Below, piece by piece: positions 12,901-24,900 of a stretch of DNA of 64,000 nucleotides. Position 1 is the first letter of the stretch. Each line of letters opens with the position of its first letter. Below the pieces are notes generated by a model, which saw only the letters and a program-made list of their open reading frames with translations, did not search any database and was not told the origin of the DNA. Origin of the DNA: Plecoglossus altivelis (Eukaryota; Chordata; Actinopteri; Osmeriformes; Plecoglossidae); NCBI GenBank assembly GCA_036571765.1, contig BROE01000023.1:2114688-2178687 (forward strand). The letters are read 5' to 3'. The translations under genes and the position numbers were made by a program.

Positions 12901-15900
12901 CGAAAGAATGAAAAAAGAAAACAGTAAAGGCCTCACTGCAGACATTTCAACAAATGAAAAAACCCAACATTGGAGTTGTAAAGATGTCATTACTTCTGTC
13001 TCAATCCACGGTTCAAAGAGATGGGGTGTTGTATGAAGATACACACAGAGAGAGTTGTCAGATGTGTCAGGACGAGATAGCTCAGAGGTTATAGCAAGGT
13101 GCCACACTTGCAATAAACAACGGAACATGTTTTTTCGGCTTACAAGTTTAAGATGCATCTAGCCCCAAAACTTTCAATTTACAAGCAGGTTTGTCAGCAT
13201 GAGCTTTAAGACAAATGGTCTGAAACTGGTCCCTAAGAAAGTCTACATTGAATATCGAGCATGGATTTCTCTCCACTTGAAAAACCCTCCCTAAGATTAA
13301 TTCGTTCTCCTACCAAGGATCATCCATTAACTACGAATGACACACGGATGTCAGCAAAGTATTATTAATGTTTTATAAAGTCCTTAGACGCTCAATAACT
13401 TTGCTACATAAGATATCAAATGGCATGTCTGTTCTTAAAAACTACAGTAAAGCTAAAAGTTCAAGTTGTCAGCAATAATTTCCCTCTAAAATTTTGGAAA
13501 ACGGTCTTCCTTTGGTTATGAGGTGAGAACTTGTGCCAGTCTGAAAACAACGTCAGACATTCATCAAGAGCTGCTTCAAGGTAAACATTTGTAAACGACC
13601 CTGGAATAAAGACCCAGCTGAACCAGCCACAACATAAATAACAAAACAAACCTCAAAACAAGAGGCTAATTTGGGAGTCCATCCAGGGAACCCTCCGCTT
13701 CTAAAACAGAAGAGAATCACTCACCACGACGAGCTTGGAGCCGAAGCCCATGACGTCGCGCCAGGCGAAGCACAGGACGTGAGGCAGGTAGAGGACAAAG
13801 TAGATGAGGCCTCCGCAGGCGGCCGCCATGTTGGCTTTGGAGAAGAAGACACTGATGAAGAAGCACTGCATGATGGAGGACAGGCAGAAGACCAGCAGGA
13901 ACACCAAGACCACCGAGGGGTCGCTGTACTGCAGCACCTGGCCGTACTGCTCCGGGGGACGAGGACGAGGGGCCCGGGGAGTGAGACAACACGGTAAAGA
14001 GAAGTAGGGTGCACAAAAAAATAAGATGACGCCACCGTGGGCCCGGTCTTGTATTGTACATTCAAGACCGGGGTTTACTCGGACAGAAAGGCAAGCAATT
14101 AGGATGGCAACCAGTGTTATTATTCCCTGGAAGAATGCGTCAGGGCTGAAAATGAAGCCCTTGATTGAAATAGCTTGTTGATGCTGAAAGCGATGAGGAG
14201 AGAGGGGTGAATCACTGGGTGGTTAACAATCCTGCAATCCAAAAGAAGGGCAATCTACAAGGCTTGAATTCTAACCATCATTTCTTTTTTTTCTTTTTTT
14301 CCCCACTCTGGCTAAGCATAATGGTGATTTAATGTACTACCCAGAGGTCACCTCACTCTGCTCACCACAAACTTAAGGGAGACCATTTTCTAATCCAGGA
14401 GGGCTATAAAAGCTTTTCAAGAACTTTAGTACCTCACAGTAATACCGTAGTTGGTGTCCTGAAGTTATAGTGTATTTCAACTTTAAAGTAAAACTGCACG
14501 CAATTTAATGCTCATGACATCTCTTTTCATTTGACAACTTTAACAAGTAGGCTTGCTTTCCAATAGTACACAACAAGAGATCTGCACTAAAACTAATGAG
14601 ATCTACACTAATACTCAAACGATTACTATGACTATACTATATCACTAATAGGACTTAGGGAAATAGGATTATCACTAGGCCTAATAGGACTTAATAGGAA
14701 AATTATGTAATGGACAAAGCCCTCCAAGGCTAGACAAGCATCTCCCTTGAATCACGACATAATTAGCCACAAATCACCTTGAGGGTGAGGGTGAGGAGGA
14801 GGGCGCTAATGGCGAGAGGCAGCCCGCTGGACACCAACCAGCTCAGCCAATAGGTGGAGGCCCTCAGCCCCATCATCCTCACTGTCTCCTTCAGCCTGGC
14901 CTCCTTCTCCTGGACGACGCCCTTCACTATCATGGCCACCGAGTAGATCCAGGCCAGCGTCAGGTAGAGCGGCAGGGAGCGCGCCAGAGAGCGCAGGAAT
15001 CTACGGAGGCGGATCGAGGGGTTGGAGGGGTGGGAAGGGTGGGAAGGGCGGATGGATGGAAAGAGGAGCCTGTTGGCTAATCACAGCATGCTGTTGAGAT
15101 TGGAGGTTGTTGTAGATTGAAGGTCGTGATTCTGCCTTAACGGTGATACTAGATGATATATACTCTGATGTGAACAATAAATGCATGATTCGGACGTTGA
15201 CCAGGGTACCCACCACAAACAAAGAGATGAGGGACACCAAGAATACTATGATGACAACAAAATCCTTGTTTTTAGGGCATTATTCTATTACAAACTAAAA
15301 ACTCTTGATTATGACATTTTTATGACATCTTAGAGTTACCTTGATGGGAAGACAAAAAGGTCAAAACTGAGGCCAAAGTTGATCACCTTATTAGCCATGA
15401 CAAGAATTATTATGATAACACCCTTAAAGCTATTTGCATTCAAACCGCAGCAACTTGATGGGAGAGAAAAGGACTCAGGTGTTGATGATGACTGGTCTCA
15501 CCTAATCCATACACAGCCACTGGATAATTACCTGCTGATTCCCTGTTATATTAATGTGCTGAAAATGACCGTGAAATTATCATTTAGAATGGGACTATGA
15601 TTTGAATACACATCGAGCACGATCGTTCCTTCAAGGCTCCCACCTAACTCAATTTATTGTTATTAATGTTTACAAATTGTTGATGGCTGGCAAGCACATT
15701 AAGGGGAGGGGAAATTACATTTTCCTCAGCTGTTCAAATATCATTTGTATTTACCAGGAACATTTTCTAATTAAACCGCAAAAAATGATTAACTGATCTA
15801 AATAAAGAAGCTTTCTTTTTTTATTTGACTAGCTTATGCATAAAGAGGCAGAGGAGAAGGCTTCACCAGCAGACAACAAGGTTATGATGAGCAGCAACTG

Positions 15901-18900
15901 CAGCCCATAGCTAGACATGTAGCTATGTATATAGCTATACCTCAGTATACTTAAGACATCACTCCATAGATGGGGGAGGATTTGCACAGGCCACTTCCTT
16001 ACAAGCCAAAGGATCAATGACTCAGGGCACAGACATTATCAAACAGCATTATCAACAGAGAGAGCTATTGAGGTCCCAAGGTTTTACTGCTGAATCTACA
16101 TCTTTTCGTCGTGTTTTTATTTCTCCCAGTAAATGGCAACAGGCACTGCCTCCTATCCAGAACACTGTAAGACACTGACCACTAAATGGAAGCTTCTACT
16201 ATACGTCTTCTTAATAAAGATATTGTAATACAGCTTCAGTCCTACTCGTAGAAGATCTTTGCACTATTTTAGCACAGGTTACGGCTTTGAGTATCACAGG
16301 TGTTCCTTGATGGGTCCTTCCAAAAGGATGTGATGCGATGTTCCACACAACCTACGTTTGTTATTGACACACTTAAAGCTAGCGTCCGTCCCCCCTTACG
16401 TTTTGCAGCGCCATATCTTGTCAAGACCGATTATCAGTAGGGGTCGGCTTAATGTGTGCCGCGTTCAATGGGGAGTGATGCAATCACATGAAATTAGAGG
16501 AAATTACACACAATGGAGCTGATTTCCAATTAAGCAAGATTGCAATTGTAGCACCATGCTCAATCATCTGCATGGAGGCTTGATGGGAGAAATGAAAGGT
16601 CAAGACTGATTCTTCTCGACGCTTCTCTTCAATTACTGCAGTTGTTGAGTGATTAACAGGGCAGACTAACTACAAAGCACAGTCATGGTATACATCTAGA
16701 CTATACATAACCACTAACTGTCTGAAGGGGTTGGCAACTGCTGTATGACGGATGTCTTAAAATGTGACCGTCTATCAGAAACAAATAACATATGCCTGAT
16801 GACAACTCAGAACTTTTAATTTATTTTTTCCTTTCAGATCCTATAGCAAATAATTCTTCTGAATTGAAAGGTTTAAGGTTTTAACCCTAACTGAGTGAGG
16901 GACAAAGAGTATCAAACATGCCTGCAGCGTGACGATGACCAGGGGACACTGAGCGAGGATACAGGTCACACTAGGGTACAACAGGTCACGACTCAGCAAC
17001 TGCCACTTCTCACACAACAAGTATTAAAAGGCCCATGACATGTGCTTTGCAATTGGGCACCTGGCGCAGCCGTCCTCCGTACTGACCTTGAGCAAGAGAC
17101 TCATGAGAACGCACGGCACAGCGAGCAGGACCAAGTTCTCGATGAACCAGGAGAACCACAGTGCTCCATTGCGGACGCCGACGGCCCGGAGAACCTCTTT
17201 GAGCCGCAGCTCCTTCTCCAGGACCAGACCCTTGATGATCATGCAGATGGAGTACATGAAGGACAGCACCAGGAACATGGGGAGGATGTTTCCGATGCTC
17301 TGGACGAAGCTGGGAGCAGAGGGAGGTGATCGAATAGGTCAGAGAGCCACCATCGGGGGGGTCCGGGGGGGCGGCAGTGGTGGTGTGGGGGTATTGACCA
17401 GCCGGCGTTTGATATGGAGGAGATGCAACAGGATAGGACTTAATGCATTATTTATTGATTATCTGTTGCAGACTTCCCTTTGTGTCGATACCGAAAGGTG
17501 TTTGAACAGGATGTGTGGCGATGAGTCTTAAAAGCTTGTTGCATCAATAATAGAATCAATTTGAGTGTCTTTTTGTGAAAATGAAGGTATAGGACTACAA
17601 AGTGTTTAGATGTTAATACACGTGCTATCGAAGTGAGAGGTTATCATTAAATTGTAGTAAAAAAACTGCTGTTAAACGATCAATTATCAAATCCACTTTA
17701 ACCCTACCCACAATTCCCCCCCCCCCATTTGGTTTCAATATCAAAAGAGGAAGTCGAGTTTATGTTGATGCTGTAAATGTCATCGTCGCAATGCATGAAC
17801 CTTGGTGAACACTTTGATGGGTTTTAATCAGGAACCCAGTGCATTGAAGGACCCAACACTGATGAGGTGGACTTTGCCGTGAGCTAACCTTCAGAACGCT
17901 GGCACATCAGCCCCATCTAGTCATTTAGTGCTCCACGTCATGTCCACAATGATGTATGATTTGATGTCGTAACAGTACAATAAGACCATATTAAACCCAG
18001 CTTCATAATGCCACCAAAATGCCATGTCAATATCTTGTAAGGCTCCAATATAACAGAGTGCTGTCGCTGCTCTATCAAACAGTAAAGGAGTATAAACTGG
18101 CCTTAACTTTTGACAAAGTATGGATTTCACATATTAATTATGCTTGCAGCCCGAAAATGCAATCCATATACTGCAAGCAAAGCACATCTTCTCACAGTTA
18201 GGTGGACAGAACGGGGGGGAGGAGGGGGGGAAATGTGCACTTCTTTGCAGAATAGCATCCCACTTCCAAGACATTGCTCATAAGAGAATGTATCATCAAA
18301 GTACATTTTCAGTACATTTACACTGAGCTCATTTCTACACTAACTTTCAGAGGATTGATTCGATAAAGGGCCTACTGAACCCATGCCAATAAAAAAAGGA
18401 GCAGCGCAAAAGCCTACTTCTCTTAATTGGTCTTTTGCCCCTGAACAATAAGAGTCTTTTTTTTATTTTATTTTTTAAATAGGAGAGCCTGAGGTTCAAC
18501 CCTTTTGTTCTCTCTTGGGGGCCTAAATATTTGTCCTTCCATCAGGGAAAGCTATTAGTTGCAAGACACCCTGGGTAATCTGCTCTTTAGCGATGGTCAA
18601 AAAACACAGATATTGTCTGACATGATCACAGGCGAACTTCTCACATTAACTGCAAATTAGAGCTCAATGTCCCAGGGCGATGATAAATCCATTTACAGGA
18701 TGAGGAGCGCTAGAAGGGCCGCTACCTCCCCTTCCTCCATCTGATGCCAAAGCCATTCACAGAGCACAGAGAGGGATGTCTTATCAGGGCAGTCTTTGTA
18801 CTCAGGTTTTTTATTGAAGTCAACAATCCAAGATGCTAGGTTGGGTTGGAATTGAGAACCAGAGATGCAGAGTACATCACATATGGGACACAGATGCAGC

Positions 18901-21900
18901 CCTTATGGCACAGTCTTCCTGCTCTCTCAGACGAACCTTTGCTGTCACATGAAGCTTTGTAACAGCAACTAAGCTATCCTTCACACCTAAGAGAAGAAGC
19001 TAACCAAAAAAACTTGAAAACCGCAACAGGGAGCCGACAGGTTTTTTTCCCTTCCCAAAGTGTCAGGCATCACTTAAACTTGAAGATTTAACTGTCAATG
19101 TCACTCTCAAGTTTTCCTGAAGAGATTCAAGATGCTTCTAGGGAAGGCTTCTTCTCTCCCCGCACCTCAGGTAATGATTGCATCAGCTTGAATACTAATC
19201 CCGTTATTACCGAGAGCAGATTCCTTTGTAACGTCTCTTTAATGCCAGTCTGGGCCTGTTAACCCCTTCTCGACACCCAGGAAGATCAGCCACCCTCGAC
19301 ACGTTTGACACTGTCAACCTTGCCACCAGATGCTCTTGAATAATACATTTTCAATCGATCGAGGGTGCTTAAGTAATATAACTCCTGCCGGGTGCATGTT
19401 ACGTGGCTCGAGTTACATCGGTAGTCGTGACCTAAATTTAGGTGCGTCGGGAGACTAGATTCCAACTGAAGCCAATGATTTAGGGGAAGAACTAAGCCCA
19501 AGAGAATTGTGTAATTATGTTAAAGTCTTCTTGTCTTATTTTCAGCAAATGCATCACTGAGGCTGACTAGCTTCAGCGAAGGACACCATCAGGGAGAGAT
19601 GGACATGAACATGAACTTTATATCAATTGATTTAACAGTGTGTGCACTTGCAATCATTTGTTTGCACATGTACATAGCCAATATACAGCTCAGTCAGCCT
19701 ATTTTGTGCTATTTCACTCATGTATTTCCATAACATCATTTGTATTTTGCTTTATACTGTATAAGGCTTCATAGCTATGTCCTACTGCTGACATTCTATT
19801 AGTATTGCTAATATTCAACGTTTTAATCCAATATGACGAACAGGTGTCTAACTATATTTTCAAAGACTCAAACACCAAAGCCCTTCTGACTCCACACAGC
19901 ACAGGCCATTAACCTGGGTCTGGGGTCATTTTTAGATAGCTTACTGTCCCTAGACATTCAAAACCTTTGAATATTTTGTGACATATCGCTACCTTTTCAA
20001 TACTCTGGTCAACATTGGGACAGGTTGGGTATGACCATTGCCAGTTTTAGGGTTAGGCCAAATTAAACATATAGATGAAAAGTCAACAACACCAAGTTTT
20101 CAACATAAAGAATCACACACACACAAACATTGCGTATGAATATGTAAATTTGGGGCCATGGTAAGGCTGAAATTGGGGTGTAAAGTTACTTCGTAAGTCT
20201 CTCTTGAAAGTGTGCTGTGAGATTTCTGTTCATGTTCCAACCCAGTGCATCATTTACAGTGATAATTCAAATGTATTATTTGCTGCATATCCCTGAGGTG
20301 ACAGGCCATTCTTTCAATTGTTAATGAGAGGTATAAATACATCTGAAACGCTCTTGCTTTCTTGAATTGCATTTTAAAGTCAGATTAGGCCTTTTCCAAA
20401 CTGAGAAATGGTTACAGAAGATTACAGCCATGTTCATCTGAATGCCCAACTACCCCTCTCCTTTTTCTCTGTCACCGATGCAACACAGCTCTGGATTCCA
20501 ATGATGACCAGAGATGTCCTTTTTTTTCGAGCATGTCTCCCTGAATCTTAGTGCATCTTCATTTTTGCAATTTGCTCATTATTAATGAATGAAATAACCG
20601 CTTCAAGCGTTAATAATTTAGGCAAATGCCCAAACGGCAAGGCAGGCAAAAGAGTCAATGGGAGAGGGACCGTGGGTATTACACTGTTTTATGGCTCCTA
20701 TTTATCTTATGTCATTATGAAGCCTTTGTTTCAAGGAGAAGAAACTAAGGCGGCGGAATGGCGTTTTGCTTCACTATGATTGGCTCATTTCAGCTAATTT
20801 CACAACACTCACTTGCAAATGATGAACAGGAAACAGATTTCTTCCCTTAAGCGCCCAGCAAAGAACAGAAGACCACCATAATGTGACAGCATGTTGGCTG
20901 TGGACCCCTCAGAGCGAGCGCAGACACTAGCGGCTGCTATAGTAACTAGGGATTACGGTTTCTAATGTGTGATTCAGAAAGCCAAAGCTTTGAAACATTG
21001 GAAAGACGTACACAAACAAACACACAGGTGTGTCAGGGAGTCCATAGAGGATGTGTGTGCTGCCTGTTCAAAAGCTACTCTCTATAACCTGCAAACAATT
21101 GTCAACCTGATAAAAGATCTCTTTTTGCATTTTTTGTATTTGAAGAAAAACCAATAGCTAAATTATCAAACTGCAAATGATCTTGCCTTCTTGTATGGAT
21201 CCTGAAACAATGTAATCATTTCAATATCTCTGTTTCAAAGACGATCCAAAAATTGTCCTGGAAACAACCTAACACATCAAATCCATGTTAATTGATGTAC
21301 GGAACATGCATATTCACACTTTTACAGATGTTCTTCCAATACTTTGTCTATTTGGAATATGTGGAGGTCAATCTATAGGGGTTCATATTAATCTGGTTTG
21401 GTATACATGGAGTTAACTTTTTGAAGTAAATCGATGGTCTTTGCCACAGTGAAAACCAATTTATGGGGGATCAGTATTCTTCCTTGAAAGATTATATTGT
21501 GTTGTTGGACGTAAATCTCCCTTGTAATTATCGGTTCCCCAATGACATCATTGGACTTTGGGTTTATTAATGGAGGTGATAGTGCTGTGTAGATGGGAGT
21601 CATTTTCTGGACACTGAAGATCGTTGCTGCGAAGGATTGAGAGCAATATCACCTCATTTTTCTCTCTTGGTAAGAGATGGGTATTTAAATGGGATAAGAC
21701 ACAGCACCACTGATAAAAACCTGAGTAACAGAGAATAGAGTGCCTCAATCCATCTCCACACACAAAGGACTTGCGGTTGAGAATTGTGGTTCAGTGTGTG
21801 CGATCTTACTTGTGGAGCAGAGATGGAACTGAATGGTAAGGTTGGACTAAAGGATGGAAGACTGAATAATCAAAAATTAATCAAACAATGAATGAGATGG

Positions 21901-24900
21901 TATTGAAACATTACTTGTGGTTTGGCAGAGTAACATTTTGACTGTTTAGTGTTCATAGTGCACTGATCTGCTTCGTTGATCGTGTGTGGCTTTTCCTGCT
22001 TTGCCACAATTAATGACAGAAACTCCATAAAGCTCATTAAAGTTTCATGTTTGCCTTTCCAATATGAACACAAGTTGTTTCTCCCTTCCCCTCTAAGCCA
22101 CTAATGGCACATGAAACCAGTTACTAGCAAAAATCAACAGCAAAAATAAATTAATAAATAAGGGGGAGGGGGGATGAAAAAGGATTGGAGAGGAAGCTTC
22201 TGCCAGTTTCCACTGGGAAATCTGCAGAGCCTAAGTGACTGAGGCGGCCATAACACAGGTCTGTGATAGTGCCCAGCATCAACTCCCGGAGTGAGCATGT
22301 CTTTATTGCAGTAATGCCTCCCCCCAGCTCTAATCGTGAGCCGACAGACGGTTTGATGCACTCACGCGTCGTTCACATAGCAGGGGTACGGCATCTGCTG
22401 GACATACACGCCAAGGGGCTGGGCGGTGGCTGTTTGGGTGCGGATGATACCATGGTCCATCATGTCCTGGAGGTAGGCAAACCCACCCCAAATGTAGCGC
22501 AGGTCGTTATAGGCATTGTCTCTGGCTCCCGGAGACCATAACCTAGTTAAAATGACAAACATCACAGCTGGAGTCTTAGAGAAAAGCCACAGGGGAGAGA
22601 CAGCAGGAGGAAACAGTCAAATGTTTAACCAACATTTGTTCTTTCTGCTGTCCCTCTTCTGACATGAAAGGGTAAAAAAAGGCTTGGAGATATAAGACAG
22701 CAAAATATCTATTTCCAATATTGAATTCCTATGGAATACGATGAAAGCTTTTAAATACAGTGCAATGCAGCAGTGCACTCCCTTTGTTGCTTGGGAGAAA
22801 GATACAGCATACCTTTCTTTTAACTTATTCGAACGTTCCACCTCGTCGATATCCATGCGGATTTTGTACTTGATGTGAGGAGGAGGAAGGCTGGTATCGT
22901 TCAGCAGGTCTAAGAACACGATGCCGGCCCAGTATTTGTCTTCCTTCAGAAGCTCCTGGGCTTTGGTCACCAGTTGCCTCTCACTGGGGACAGCCTCAAA
23001 CTTATTCAGGTCCAGGCACTGAAGAACAAGAACCGGGAAAGTCTTTACTGAGACAAGGATGAGAAGCACATTTAGTATTTTTCAACTGGAAGATCATGAA
23101 TCAAACCTGCTCGTTTTATTTGTGTTGTACTATGTGACATTCAATTTCTCATTTCTTTAACATGTCGTCTTTTTTTGTGTGTGTGCCTGAAATCTCATTA
23201 AACGAACGCGATCTGCAACAACGACTGCGATGAAAAAGAACACGCTGCGATCATCCTCCTGCAGGGCTGAGGATAAGACTGTAACTTTGGAACATCCGCA
23301 TCATCGTGAGGAGGAAGGTGGGCAGTTAGAGAGACGGCGAGGGACCGGAGAAGGGACCAGAAAAAGGCCGGCTTAAGGATGTCGTTGAGCGGCTGTGCTT
23401 TTCCGGGCTTCAGGCGAGCGATGCACCACAGGGCTGGAGCAGGTCTCCTGTAGACTGTAATGATCCAGTCATCCAAGAAGGCAGGGCGCTCTAACCTGAC
23501 AGCTGTCCACACATGTCACACCATTCCTGCAGCTTGTTATGATACCTTTTCCCCATCTACAGTCTTTGTCATCTCTCTCTTCCATATATAAGCTTTCTAA
23601 AAGCTTTCACAAAAGCTTTGGCACATCTCTCTTCCCCTGCATTATACTATTAATGATGTACTCGCTCGACTGACAATTTTAGACTCCCTAATCATCATAA
23701 TCAGTAGTAAATTGTCACTACAGTGTCTAAATGATCTACTGATTGAACAGTTTACATAGGAAAAAGTTATAATACCATACAGCTGGGTTGACTACATTAG
23801 AGATGGTTAAGGCAGAGTTCATACGGATGTTTTCAGCCACCAGACATGACAGCGTAAACATCCAGTTAGCTATGCCTCCCTACGCCATCCGGCCCAGGAA
23901 TCTCATTGGCTGCAAAGGGAAATGTGCTAGATAGAGCATCAGCCATTTCCCCCACCGAAATACCTCACATGTCGACTTCACCCTCGCAAGTCAGAGATCA
24001 GAGGAGTTCGACTCCCACCCCCCAGAAAGTTCCGCCTGACAGACGCGGGCGGCTCCTCATTCAAATCCCCCCGGGCTCATTGGCAACCACTTCCTGTTGC
24101 TGTGAGGAGTTGGACGGACGCGCTGCCGTGACACGATGGCTCCGCAAGGGCTGGACTGACTGACATCCAGCCTGATGAGATTAGCAAGGATCTATGACAC
24201 GTATCATGTCATATGGCTTCATTCCTGAGCACATTTTCTGCTATGGTGTGCTTTTTAGGTGATAAGAGTGTACAACATTCATGTTTTCCATAATATTATA
24301 TTTATATACACACTATATAGCCACATCGTTGACAGAAAGAGAGAGAGCTGGAGAGCGAGAGAGAGCACAAGCGCGAGAGAGCACAAGCGCGAGAGAGCGT
24401 AAAAGCTAGATAGAATATAACATCAGTTGACTTTGGAATGCGTAAACAGATGATGGGAACATGTACAATAGCACACGCATTCCATTACCACCATTCTCCC
24501 AGTCAACAAACAGCGTAAGCTGTACATCAACCAAACAACTCCACGATTAGCCAGAACCTTTCTCCAACCCACCATCTATTTTTAGATCTGTACATTTGAT
24601 GAGGGTTAGGGACAGAAAATCGATCGTCTCAGCCTGAAATGCATTTGTCATGTGTGGCTAAGCCCCAGAGCTGGTCATTGCCATCTCCCATTCAGTCCTC
24701 CTGGGTAGACACATTAAAAGCAATTTGAAACGAAACTAATAAGATAAATCGAACCTGAAGTATGACTGCATACAACCTCAGAGATCAATATATCGAACTC
24801 TTGCTACCCGCCTGTGTGTTTCTGTGTGGAGAAAATACTGTATGTTTCATGTGTAAAGGATTCAGATAAAACAACTCTTTTCAACAACTTTTCAATCATT

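Noticed and set aside
13671..13997. Plus-strand and alternative-frame open frames over exon 15
   Set aside because: Shadows of the GC-rich minus-strand exon.
17087..17309. Exon 14a as a dead relic of duplication
   Set aside because: It has a full open frame, strong acceptor and donor, conserved family motifs and the exact length and phases of the functional exon; a relic this diverged would be expected to have lost some of these.
17310..22365. A third copy of exon 14 in intron 13
   Set aside because: Scanned for the EKE.RLKE and W.SW coding patterns on the minus strand and found none.
23925..24020. Possible tRNA or tRNA-derived SINE, with a B-box-like GAGTTCGACTCC
   Set aside because: The A-box candidate is too far upstream (about 70 bp) and no cloverleaf could be drawn; no tail repeat follows.
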